Below the pieces are notes generated by a model. The model ran no database searches. It had not been told where the DNA came from and saw only the letters and a list, made by a program, of their open reading frames with translations. Shown here in pieces: positions 16,334 through 24,693 of a stretch of DNA of 64,000 bases; position 1 is the first letter of the stretch, and each line of letters begins with the position of its first letter. Origin of the DNA: Cellulosimicrobium cellulans (lineage in GTDB: Bacteria; Actinomycetota; Actinomycetes; Actinomycetales; Cellulomonadaceae); assembly GCF_016907755.1 (NCBI RefSeq), contig NZ_JAFBCN010000001.1:4712001-4776000 (forward strand). The letters are read 5' to 3'. Both the position numbers and the translations under genes were made by a program.

Positions 16334-17140
16334 GTGACGGAGGAGCCCGGGCGTGGTCCGTCCGGCGGGGTGGGTTCTCCCCCGCTGCGGACGTCCGACG
16401 TCGCGCGCGCGACCGGGTGGTCCGTCCAGCAGGTGCGGGACCTGGAGGCGCTCGGCGTCCTGCCGCCCGCGGGCCGGTCCGCGAACGGCTACCGCACCTT
16501 CGGCGAGGAGCACGTCCTGGCTCTGCGCGCGTACCGCGGTCTCGCGGCCGCGGTCGGGCCGGTCGAGGCGCGCCGGGTGCTGCGCTCCGTGCGCACGCTG
16601 ACCTTCGACGAGGCCACGGCGCTCGTCGGCGCGCTGCACGTGACCCTGGCGAGGGAGCGCGCGGAGGCGCTCGCCGCCCGGCGCGCACTCCTCGCGATCC
16701 GGGCGGAGGACGACGACGCGGGCCGTCCTCCCGGCGCCGCGACCGCGCGACGGGACGACGACGCCGACGGGTCCGTCCTCACGATCACGCAGCTCGCGGC
16801 CGCGCTGGGGGTGCGCGCGTCCACGCTCCGGTTCTGGGAGCGCGAGGGGCTCCTCGCGCCGGACCGCGTCGCCTCGCGCGCGGGGTCGGTCTCGGCCCGT
16901 CGCTACCCGCCGGCCGCGGTCCGCGAGGCGCGCGTCGTCGCGGCGCTGCGGTCCGCCGGGTACCGGGTACCGGACGTGCGGAGAACCATCGACGCGCTGC
17001 GTCGGACCACCGGGCCGTCCGACGTCGCCGACCCGCTCGCCGCGCTGGACGCGCGCTTCGGCACGATCGCGCGCCGCACCGTCGCGCTCCTCGACGCCGG
17101 GCACGACGTCGCGCGCCTGCTGGCCCACGCCGTGCAGTAG
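16334..17140 (+). CDS. MerR-type regulator with two DNA-binding domains
   Basis: 268 residues from GTG 16334, with GGAGGG just upstream. The first helix-turn-helix is TSDVARATGWSVQQVRDLEA with the wing residues NGYRTF, near residues 20-60. The second is ITQLAAALGVRASTLRFWER with SARRYPP, near residues 150-195. A standard MerR protein has one such domain and a dimerisation helix. This tandem arrangement suggests a monomer that binds a full operator, or an unusual ligand response. No metal-binding cysteines are visible. It is divergent from DUF6194. Confidence 0.8.
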   Translation: MTEEPGRGPSGGVGSPPLRTSDVARATGWSVQQVRDLEALGVLPPAGRSANGYRTFGEEHVLALRAYRGLAAAVGPVEARRVLRSVRTLTFDEATALVGALHVTLARERAEALAARRALLAIRAEDDDAGRPPGAATARRDDDADGSVLTITQLAAALGVRASTLRFWEREGLLAPDRVASRAGSVSARRYPPAAVREARVVAALRSAGYRVPDVRRTIDALRRTTGPSDVADPLAALDARFGTIARRTVALLDAGHDVARLLAHAVQ

Positions 17141-17171
17141 CCCGGCGTGCGAGAGCCCGGCGTGCGAGGGC

Positions 17172-18542
17172 TTAGAGCTCGAGGAAGCGGCGTCGCTCCG
17201 AGCGAGCCGTGCCCAGCCCGGCCCAGCCGGCGAGCGCGAGGACGCCGCCCGCGATCCAGACCGCGACGGACCAGTCGGGCTGGCCGTCCGACCCGACGAC
17301 GGCGCCGTCGGTCGCGAGGATCGTCGCCCCGAGGCCGAGGAGCACGACGCCCAGGACGAGCAGGACGACGTCCCGCACGGTCTTCCCCGCCCCGCGCCGG
17401 GGCGCGCGTGCCACGAGCGCCGCCTTCTCGGCCGGGGTGAGCGGTGCCGTCGGGCCGAGGGGCTGGACGCGCTCGGCGCCGTGCCGGAACCGCGCCGGGT
17501 CGTCGACCGCCTCCACGACCGCCGACGGCAGGCCGAGGAGATAGGCGAGGTCGGCGACCGGGTCGCCAGGCCACGTGGACGCGGCGAGCAGCGCGCGCAG
17601 CCGGTTCGGGTCGCGCGGCTCGCCGAAGGTCTCGACGAGCGCGTCGTACGCGCCGTCGGTCCCGGAGGTGGACAGGTCCGTCCACGAGTCGTTCCAGCTC
17701 CCGAAGACCCACGGCCGCCCGGACGTCGTGAGCGTCCACGACACCCCGGAACCCGCCCGCTCCAGGCTGAGCATCGCCTCGCCCGCGCGCAGGCCGCGCT
17801 CGATCGTGGACCGGGCCCGGAACTCCCCGCCGAGGGCGGCCGTGAACGCGTCCCGCACGTCGTCGTCGGGCGCGCCGGGGACGGGCGCGGCCGGACGGGC
17901 GACCGTCCACACGGCCGTGCGCTCGTCCGTCGCGCGCACCCACGCCGACCCGGCGCGGCGCGCCGCGGCGCGCACGAACGCGGCGTCGGCGCGCACGAGC
18001 TGGACGACGGCGTCGGGCGCGGCCGAGTCGGTCGCCGGCAGGTCGGCGACGCCGGTGAACGTGTCGAGCAGGTCGTCGGGGTGCTCGAGCTCGCGCAGGC
18101 GGTCCGGCGCGGTCGCCGCGTCCCGCAGCCCGACGAGCGCGGCGACTGCCGCGAGCACGTCGCCCGGGTCGCCGTCGAGGCGCATCGCGTGGTCGGTGCT
18201 CGTCCCGGACGGGTCGACGGGCGCCCACGTGACGACCGCCGGCGGAGCCGCCGGGTCCGTGCGGGCCGCGAGGATCGCGCTGACGCCCTCGGGCAGCAGG
18301 TCCGACCCGCCGTCGAGCTGCACGACCCACGGCGCCGGGACCAGCTCGTCGACGCGCGCGAGCGCCTGCGCGACCGACGCGGGCGCGCCGGGCTCGCGGC
18401 CGGCCTCGACGTCGACCTCCGTGTCGACCTCGGCGAAGGTCCAGCCGCGCTCGTCCGTCGGGCCGACGCGCCCGTACTCGAGGTCTGCGGCGCGCAGACG
18501 GGCGACGACCTGGTCGTGCGGGGTGCGGGTGACGACGTTCAC
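17172..18542 (-). CDS. Large uncharacterised protein with a C-terminal membrane hairpin
   Basis: 456 residues if GTG 18542 is the start; there is no clear ribosome site. The main part is soluble and rich in Ala/Asp/Val with segments such as WVVQLDGGSDLLPEGVSAI and SGRPWVFGSWNDSWTDL. Two membrane spans follow near the end (VVLLVLGVVLLGLGATIL and VAVWIAGGVLALAGWAGL) with a basic tail. I do not recognise a family. It lies between the MerR gene (convergent) and a VOC gene in the same direction. Confidence 0.6.
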   Translation of the reverse strand: MNVVTRTPHDQVVARLRAADLEYGRVGPTDERGWTFAEVDTEVDVEAGREPGAPASVAQALARVDELVPAPWVVQLDGGSDLLPEGVSAILAARTDPAAPPAVVTWAPVDPSGTSTDHAMRLDGDPGDVLAAVAALVGLRDAATAPDRLRELEHPDDLLDTFTGVADLPATDSAAPDAVVQLVRADAAFVRAAARRAGSAWVRATDERTAVWTVARPAAPVPGAPDDDVRDAFTAALGGEFRARSTIERGLRAGEAMLSLERAGSGVSWTLTTSGRPWVFGSWNDSWTDLSTSGTDGAYDALVETFGEPRDPNRLRALLAASTWPGDPVADLAYLLGLPSAVVEAVDDPARFRHGAERVQPLGPTAPLTPAEKAALVARAPRRGAGKTVRDVVLLVLGVVLLGLGATILATDGAVVGSDGQPDWSVAVWIAGGVLALAGWAGLGTARSERRRFLEL

Positions 18543-18621
18543 GGCGTCATGATGCCGCACGCGCGCGGCCGGGCCGGCGCCCCGACCACGCCACGCGCAC
18601 GACCGGCGGACGGCCCCGCCG

Positions 18622-19455
18622 TCAGAAGCCCTCGGGCGGGGTGAACTGCGAGAGCGTGAGCACGGCACCCTGCGGGTCGCGCACCTCGGCCTCGCGGGTC
18701 CACTCCGTGTCGGCCGACGAGAGCACGACGCCGCCCGCGCGCTCCGCGGCCGCGGCGGCGTCGTCCCGGTCGGCGACGGCGAACGTCACCGTGTGCCGCG
18801 GGGGGCCGCCGTCCTCGAGCACGCCCGCCACGACGTCCCGGAACCCGGGCGGCGCGCCCTCCTGGTTCGCGTCGATCTCCGGGTAGACGGTCCGGGCGAG
18901 GTGGTCGCCGTAGCCCTCGACGCGGGCCATGCCCGCGCCGAGCCCCGGGTCCACCTCCCACCCGAGGAGCGGCCCGTAGAAGTGCAGCGCCCGCGCGACG
19001 TCGGGCGTGTGCAGCACGCTGAAGTTCCACGTGCCCGGCTCGTTGACCCGCTGCGCCCCGACGCGCGTCCCGGGCTCCCAGAGCCGGAACGTCGCGCCCT
19101 GCGGGTCGCGGACGGACGCCATGCGCCCCGGCGGCCCGACCGTCGTCGGGCCGTCGAGGACCTCCCCGCCGAGGTCGGGGACGCCGCGCGAGGAGGCGTC
19201 CACGTCGTCGACCGCGACGTACGTGATCCACGTCGGCTCGCCGGTCCCGGACGCGACCGCGGCGACGTCCTGCCCGCCGAGCGAGGCGACGACGTACCGC
19301 TCGCCCGTGCCGGGCGGGAGCCTGTCCTCGAAGTCCCACCCGAAGAGGGCGCCGTAGAACGCGAGCGCGGCGTCGACGTCGGGCTGCTCGGTGTCCACCC
19401 AGCACGGCACGCCGTGCGGGTAGGTGCGGGTCGGCCGGGACTGCGTGGTGTCCAT
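18622..19455 (-). CDS. VOC (glyoxalase/bleomycin-resistance) protein with two domains
   Basis: 277 residues. Each half has the VOC signature: PDVDAALAFYGALFGWDFED with SVRDPQGATFRLWEPG in the first, and PDVARALHFYGPLLGWEVDP with EVRDPQGAVLTLSQF in the second. VOC proteins of this tandem form bind a metal or a small molecule in the cytosol. The ligand is not predictable. ATG 19455 is divergent from the secreted phosphatase gene. Confidence 0.88.
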   Translation of the reverse strand: MDTTQSRPTRTYPHGVPCWVDTEQPDVDAALAFYGALFGWDFEDRLPPGTGERYVVASLGGQDVAAVASGTGEPTWITYVAVDDVDASSRGVPDLGGEVLDGPTTVGPPGRMASVRDPQGATFRLWEPGTRVGAQRVNEPGTWNFSVLHTPDVARALHFYGPLLGWEVDPGLGAGMARVEGYGDHLARTVYPEIDANQEGAPPGFRDVVAGVLEDGGPPRHTVTFAVADRDDAAAAAERAGGVVLSSADTEWTREAEVRDPQGAVLTLSQFTPPEGF

Positions 19456-19605
19456 GTCTCAGGGTCCCACCGTGCGCCCACACCGGCAGCGCCTGCCGGC
19501 CGTTCGTCCGCCGGCCACCTCGCCGCCCTTCCGTGCGGGGACGGGCGTGCGTACGGTGGCGAGGAACCTCTCGACGACCACCGTCCCCGACGACGAGGAG
19601 CCACC

Positions 19606-20901
19606 GTGTCCACGAGGCTGTCCACGAGACCTGCTCACCACGCCCGCGCCGCGCGCACCGTCCTGGCCCCCGCGCTCGCCGTGGCTCTCGCCCTGACCGC
19701 GGGGATCGGCGGCGCCGCCGCGAGCCCCGCCGTCGCGCACGGCGGCCACGGCAACGGCCACGGCCACGAACGCGGGACGCTGCGCGTCGCGACGTACAAC
19801 GCGAGCCTCAACCGCGCCGCGGCGGGCGAGCTCGAGGCGGACCTCTCGACGCCCGACGACCCGCAGGCCGCGACGATCGCCGAGGTGCTCCAGCGCACGC
19901 GGCCGGACGTCGTGCTGCTCAACGAGTTCGACCACGTGCCCGACGGGCGCGCGGTCGACCTGTTCCGCGACCACTACCTCGAGGTGTCCCAGGGCGGTGC
20001 GACGCCGATCGAGTACCGCTACGCGTACGTCGCGCCCTCGAACACGGGTGTGCCGAGCGGGTTCGACCTCAACAACGACGGCACGGTCGGCGGGGGCGAC
20101 GACGCCTTCGGCTTCGGGGCGTTCGAGGGCCAGTACGGCATGGTCGTGCTGTCGCGCTACCCGATCGACACGCGCGGCGTCCGCACGTTCCAGCACTTCC
20201 TGTGGAAGGACATGCCCGGCGCGCTCCTCCCCGACGACCCGGCGACGGCCGCGCCCGCGGACTGGTTCACGCCCGAGGAGCTCGAGGTCGTGCGCCTGTC
20301 GAGCAAGTCGCACTGGGACGTGCCCGTGCGCGTCGGCCGGGAGACGGTCCACGTGCTCGCGTCCCACCCCACGCCCCCGACGTTCGACGGTCCCGAGGAC
20401 CGCAACGGGCGGCGCAACCACGACGAGATCCGGTTCTGGGCGGACTACGTGACGCCCGGCAAGGCGTCGCGGTACGTCTACGACGACGCCGGCCGCCGCG
20501 GCGGGCTGCACCCGGGCGAGAGCTTCGTCGTCCTGGGCGACCAGAACGCCGACCCGCTCGACGGCGACTCGGTCGACGCCGCGATCGACCAGCTCCTCGA
20601 CCACCGGCGCGTCCAGGACCCCGCGCCCCGCTCGGACGGCGCCGTCGAGGCGGCCGCGCTCCAGGGCGGCGCGAACGCGACGCACCGCGGCGACCCCGCG
20701 CTCGACACCGCCGACTTCGCGGACACCGCGCCGGGCAACCTGCGCGCCGACTACGTGCTGCCGTCGCGCGACCTGCGCGTGCGCGACGCCGGCGTGTTCT
20801 GGCCGGTCCAGGCGGACCCGCTCTCGCGCCTCACCGGTGTCTTCCCGTTCCCGAGCAGCGACCACCGGCTCGTGTGGGTGGACCTGGCCGTGCGCGGCTG
20901 A
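19606..20901 (+). CDS. Secreted endonuclease/exonuclease/phosphatase family enzyme
   Basis: 431 residues from GTG 19606, preceded by GAGGAG. A signal peptide (ALAVALALTAGIGGAAASPA) is followed by a His/Gly-rich linker. The catalytic fold then shows RVATYNASLN, LLNEFDH (metal-binding Glu), VLSRYPID, FVVLGDQNADP (Asp/Asn pair) and SSDHRLVWVDL (final His). This is the full motif set of the DNase I-like phosphoesterase superfamily. The substrate could be extracellular DNA, a phospholipid or another phosphoester. It has its own downstream hairpin. Confidence 0.88.
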   Translation: MSTRLSTRPAHHARAARTVLAPALAVALALTAGIGGAAASPAVAHGGHGNGHGHERGTLRVATYNASLNRAAAGELEADLSTPDDPQAATIAEVLQRTRPDVVLLNEFDHVPDGRAVDLFRDHYLEVSQGGATPIEYRYAYVAPSNTGVPSGFDLNNDGTVGGGDDAFGFGAFEGQYGMVVLSRYPIDTRGVRTFQHFLWKDMPGALLPDDPATAAPADWFTPEELEVVRLSSKSHWDVPVRVGRETVHVLASHPTPPTFDGPEDRNGRRNHDEIRFWADYVTPGKASRYVYDDAGRRGGLHPGESFVVLGDQNADPLDGDSVDAAIDQLLDHRRVQDPAPRSDGAVEAAALQGGANATHRGDPALDTADFADTAPGNLRADYVLPSRDLRVRDAGVFWPVQADPLSRLTGVFPFPSSDHRLVWVDLAVRG

Positions 20902-20909
20902 CCGTCCCG

Positions 20910-20943
20910 CCGTCGCCCCGGTGCTCGTCGCCCGGGGCGACGG
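20910..20943 (+). terminator. Hairpin after secreted phosphoesterase gene
   Basis: A perfect 12-bp stem (20910-20921 with 20932-20943) over a 10-base loop lies eight bases past the stop codon at 20901. Confidence 0.7.
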
Positions 20944-21189
20944 TCCTGGACCGCGACGGCCGTCGGGTGCACACTCGGAGGTCTGTGCTCACCGCCGACG
21001 CACAGCAGACTCCCGGCCGGCGCCCCGCCGGTCGCACGGCACGCCCGGGCACACCCGAGGCGCGCCACGTCGTCCGGCCCGACGACCACCCACCTCACAC
21101 GTCCCCGGCGCGCCGTGCGCGCGTGCTGCCCCGCAGCACCGCGACCACCTCCCTGGCCGCGCCCCGGGACCGCCGGACCTGGAGCACCC

Positions 21190-22338
21190 ATGAGAAGACT
21201 CCGCACCGCCCTGCCCGCAGGCGTCGCCGCCGCGACCGCCGCCCTCGTGCTCGTCGCGAGCCCCGCCGTCGCGCACGGCGGCGGGAAGCCCGACCCGCGC
21301 CCACCCACCGTGACGGACGTCGCGACCGGGCTCGTCACCCCGCTCAGCCTCGCGGTCGGACCGCGCGGCACGACCTACGTCACCCAGAACTTCCCCGGCC
21401 TGCTCACGGCCGTCGGGCGCGACGGCACGCCGAACGTGCTCTACGCGTCGCCCGACGGCGGCGAGGTCGGCGGCGTCTCCTACGCCGACCGCCGCATCAC
21501 GTTCACCGAGACGCAGCTCGGCGAGGAGGGCCCGGTCGCGTCGGAGGTCTCGACCCTGGGCACGGACCGCTGGGGGAACCCGACCGGCACGCCCCGCGTC
21601 CTCGCGGACACGTTCGCGTACGAGCAGGCGAACAACCCGGACGCGGGCGTGACGTACGGCCTGCGCGAGACCGACCCCGCGTGCGTCGCGCAGGTGCCCC
21701 CGGTGCCGGTCCCGGGCCTGTACACCGGGATCGCCGACTCCCACCCGTACGCGACGACCACGTCGCGCGGCACGACCTACGTCGCCGACGCGGGCGCGAA
21801 CGCGATCCTGTCGATCAGCGACCGCGGGAAGGTCCGCACGGTCGCCGTCCTCCCGGCCCAGCCCGCGGTGGTCACCGCGGAGGCGGCCGCGGCCATCGGC
21901 TGGCCCGACTGCGTCGTCGGGGAGACGTACTGGTTCGAGCCCGTCCCGACGGACGTCGAGGTGGGCCCGCACGGCGTGCTCTACGTGACGACGCTCCCGG
22001 GCGGGCCGGAGGACGCGAGCCTCGGCGCGCGCGGCGGCGTCTACACCGTGGACCCGTGGAAGGGGAAGGTGCGCCAGCTCGGGTCCGGGTTCGTGGGCGC
22101 GACCAACCTCGCCGTGACGGACCAGGGCACGGTCTACGTGAGCGAGCTGTTCGGCGGGAAGATCTCACAGGTCGGCAAGCGCGGCCCGAGCACGGTCGTG
22201 GAGGTCCCGCTGCCCGCAGGTCTCGAGTGGGACGGCAAGGGGCTGCTCGCGACGACGAACGTGCTGCCCGCGGACGAGACGACGCCGCCCGACGGGCACC
22301 TCGTGCGCGTCGACCTCGGCAAGCACCGCGGTCGCTGA
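21190..22338 (+). CDS. ScyD/ScyE-like secreted beta-propeller protein
   Basis: 382 residues from ATG 21190, with GGAG eight bases upstream. The signal peptide is MRRLRTALPAGVAAATAALV with cleavage near AVAHG. The mature part has repeated blade-like strings (LAVGPRGTTYVTQNFPGLL, RGTTYVADAGANAILSI, DVEVGPHGVLYVTTLPGG, LAVTDQGTVYVSELFGG). This is the pattern of ScyD/ScyE-family six-bladed propellers. Most members are secreted proteins of unknown role; the name derives from cyanobacterial scytonemin loci. The propeller may bind or process a small molecule. Confidence 0.85.
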   Translation: MRRLRTALPAGVAAATAALVLVASPAVAHGGGKPDPRPPTVTDVATGLVTPLSLAVGPRGTTYVTQNFPGLLTAVGRDGTPNVLYASPDGGEVGGVSYADRRITFTETQLGEEGPVASEVSTLGTDRWGNPTGTPRVLADTFAYEQANNPDAGVTYGLRETDPACVAQVPPVPVPGLYTGIADSHPYATTTSRGTTYVADAGANAILSISDRGKVRTVAVLPAQPAVVTAEAAAAIGWPDCVVGETYWFEPVPTDVEVGPHGVLYVTTLPGGPEDASLGARGGVYTVDPWKGKVRQLGSGFVGATNLAVTDQGTVYVSELFGGKISQVGKRGPSTVVEVPLPAGLEWDGKGLLATTNVLPADETTPPDGHLVRVDLGKHRGR

Positions 22339-22359
22339 CCGCCGTCGACCGACCTGCGG

Positions 22360-22403
22360 CGCGGCCCGGTCGCCCTCGCTCCGGCGGGGGCGACCGGGCC
22401 GCG
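22360..22403. terminator. Bidirectional hairpin between convergent genes
   Basis: A perfect 16-bp stem (22360-22375 with 22388-22403) over a 12-base loop sits between the convergent ends at 22338 and 22434. It can serve both genes. Confidence 0.75.
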
Positions 22404-22433
22404 TCGTGCCGGTGCGCGTCGTGGCTCGAGCCG

Positions 22434-22976
22434 TCAGCCCCGCCCGACGACGAGGATCATGACGACGGCGCCGAGGGCGACGGCCAGCCCGAGCCCGGCG
22501 GCGACGAGGCCGACGACGGTCGCGGTGCGGGTGCCGGCCGAGGCCCCGACGCTCATGCCCAGGCTCTGGGCCGCGTCGGTGACGATCCGGCGCCCGGCCG
22601 CGGTGTCGAAGAGGACGCGCGTCCGCGCCCCCGACTCGTCGTCGGCGATCGACGCGGTGAACGTCGAGCGGATTGTGCCGCGCGAGACGGAGCGCACCCA
22701 GCCACGTTCGGGCTCGACGAACCGCCCGTCGGCGTCGAGAGCCCAGTGCGTGCGCCGCACGACGTCGGTGAGCTCGATCCGCAGCCCGTCCGGCAGGACA
22801 CGCACCTCGTGGGTGACGAGCGTCGCGTAGTAGCTGTGCGAGAAGATGCGCCACCACGCCGCGTCGGGGCGGTCGAGCCGCAGCTCGAACCCGTCCGGGC
22901 GCTCGTCGACGATCCGGTAGGGCGTCCCCTCGGCACGCGCACGGACGGCGGCGGCGAGGTCCTCGGCGGTCGGCAC
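22434..22976 (-). CDS. Uncharacterised protein with C-terminal membrane anchor
   Basis: 180 residues if GTG 22976 is used; the start is uncertain, with no clear ribosome site. A soluble domain of about 140 residues has beta-type strings (YRIVDERPDGFELRLDRPD, RVLPDGLRIELTDVVRRTHW). The C-terminal span VVGLVAAGLGLAVALGAVVMILVV places it in the membrane with the bulk probably cytosolic. No family recognised. Confidence 0.55.
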   Translation of the reverse strand: MPTAEDLAAAVRARAEGTPYRIVDERPDGFELRLDRPDAAWWRIFSHSYYATLVTHEVRVLPDGLRIELTDVVRRTHWALDADGRFVEPERGWVRSVSRGTIRSTFTASIADDESGARTRVLFDTAAGRRIVTDAAQSLGMSVGASAGTRTATVVGLVAAGLGLAVALGAVVMILVVGRG

Positions 22977-23086
22977 GGCAGCGAGTGTAGGCGCAGCGCC
23001 CGCGTCCGGGTCCGGGCCCAGCCCGCGACGGTCGGTGCGCCCGTCGGTGCCGGGCCGTGCCGGGCCGTGCCGGTTGGCGCCCGGCC

Positions 23087-24475
23087 TCAGCCCGACGACG
23101 CCGCGCGGCGGAGGGCGTCGAGGCTCATGCGGACGTCGGCGTCCGTCGTCGCCCACGAGCTCACCGACACGCGCAGCACCGCGCGGTCGTGCCACCGCGA
23201 CCCGGACATCCAGGCCGTGCCGTCGTCGAGGACGCGGCGCACGACGTCCTGCGTGCGCGCATCGTCCCCGAACGCGGCGCACACCTGGGTGAACACGACG
23301 TCGTTGAGCACGACGGCGCCGTCGAGCGCCCGCATCCCCGCGGCGAACGCGCTCGCGTGCCGGCAGAAGCCGTCCACCAGCTCCGCGACGCCGGAGCGCC
23401 CCAGCGCGCGCAGCACCGCCCACACGGGGAACGCGCGCCCGCGGCGCGAGAGCTCGGGCACCTTGTCGAGCGGGTCGCCCGTGTCGCTCTGGATGAGGTA
23501 GTCGCCGTGCATCCCCATCGCCGCGCGCAGCGGCGCAGGGTCCGCGACGATCGCGAGCCCGCAGTCGTACGGGACGTTGAGCGTCTTGTGCGCGTCGGTC
23601 GCCCACGAGTCCGCGCCCTCGTACCCCGCGACGAGGTGGCGGTACGACGGCGACGCGGCGGCGAAGAGCCCGAACGCGCCGTCGACGTGCACCCACGCGC
23701 CGTGCCGGTGCGCCACCTCGACCGCCGCGCCGAACGGGTCGAACGCCCCCGAGTGCACGTTCCCCGCCTGCAGCACGACGATCGTCGGTCCGTCCGGCAC
23801 CCCCTGCGAGGTAGAGCCCTGGTCCGTCAGCGCCTCCTCCAGCGCGGCGACCGAGATGCGGCCCTGGTCGTCCGCGGCCACGACCTCGGGCGCGCCGAGC
23901 CCGAGGTAGGACAGCGCGAGGTCGACCGACTCGTGGCGCTCGGCGCCCACGAGCACGCGGACGCGTGGCGCCCCGGTCAGCCCGTCGCGCCGCACGTCCC
24001 ACCCCGCGCGCCGCAGGACCTCGCCCCGCGCCGCCGCGAGCGCCGTGAAGTTCGCGGTCGTCGCACCGGTGACGAACCCGACCGCACCGGACGACGGCAG
24101 GCCCAGCAGGTCGAGCAGCCACGCGCTCGTCACGTCCTCGACGGCCGTGTGCGCGGGGGTGACGGTGCGCAGCGCGGAGTTCTGGTCCCACGCGCTCGTG
24201 AGCCAGTCGGCCGCGAGCGCCGCCGGGTGGCTGCCGCCGATGACCATGCCGTAGAAGCGGCCGGACGGCATGGCCGTGAGGCCGGGGCCGCACGCCGCGG
24301 CGAGCAGGTCGACGACGTCCGCGGCCGTCGTGGGGCCGTCGGGCAGGTCGGCGCCCAGCGCGGCGACGACGTCCCCGACCGTCGCCTGCGGCGGGACGGG
24401 CCGTGTCGCGAGGGAGTCGAGCCACGCGGCGGCGTGCTCGTGCGCCCGCAGGAGGGCGGCGTCGCGGTCGTCCAT
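23087..24475 (-). CDS. PLP-dependent decarboxylase, group II
   Basis: 462 residues. Key features are GATTANFTALAAAR (cofactor phosphate contact), HVDGAFGLF with Asp265 for the pyridine nitrogen, and ATDAHKTLNVPYDCG with Lys297 as the Schiff-base lysine. This is the glutamate/aromatic amino acid decarboxylase (DDC) superfamily, cytosolic dimers that turn an amino acid into its amine. Length and order are normal. The substrate is not predictable here; a related lyase activity is also possible. It is a stand-alone gene. Confidence 0.88.
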   Translation of the reverse strand: MDDRDAALLRAHEHAAAWLDSLATRPVPPQATVGDVVAALGADLPDGPTTAADVVDLLAAACGPGLTAMPSGRFYGMVIGGSHPAALAADWLTSAWDQNSALRTVTPAHTAVEDVTSAWLLDLLGLPSSGAVGFVTGATTANFTALAAARGEVLRRAGWDVRRDGLTGAPRVRVLVGAERHESVDLALSYLGLGAPEVVAADDQGRISVAALEEALTDQGSTSQGVPDGPTIVVLQAGNVHSGAFDPFGAAVEVAHRHGAWVHVDGAFGLFAAASPSYRHLVAGYEGADSWATDAHKTLNVPYDCGLAIVADPAPLRAAMGMHGDYLIQSDTGDPLDKVPELSRRGRAFPVWAVLRALGRSGVAELVDGFCRHASAFAAGMRALDGAVVLNDVVFTQVCAAFGDDARTQDVVRRVLDDGTAWMSGSRWHDRAVLRVSVSSWATTDADVRMSLDALRRAASSG

Positions 24476-24693
24476 GACCGGCTCCTGACCGGGCCGGACC
24501 GACGCCGGCCCCTCCGACCAGGCTGGACCCGCCCCGTGGGCGGGGCAACCGCGACCCGCGCACCGGCGCCCGTCGGTGGGAGGCGTCCCGCCGATCCGGT
24601 ACGCGAGTACTTCTTACGCACAGGCAACCGTCAGGCAACACACGGTCCCTAGCGTCGGGCGGGCCAGATGTTCCCCCGACGGAAGGCCCCCTG

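Noticed and set aside
23047-23073. Tandem GTGCCGGGCC repeats after the PLP decarboxylase gene
   Set aside because: Fewer than three copies of a 10-base unit in very GC-rich DNA, with no structure or position that supports a function.
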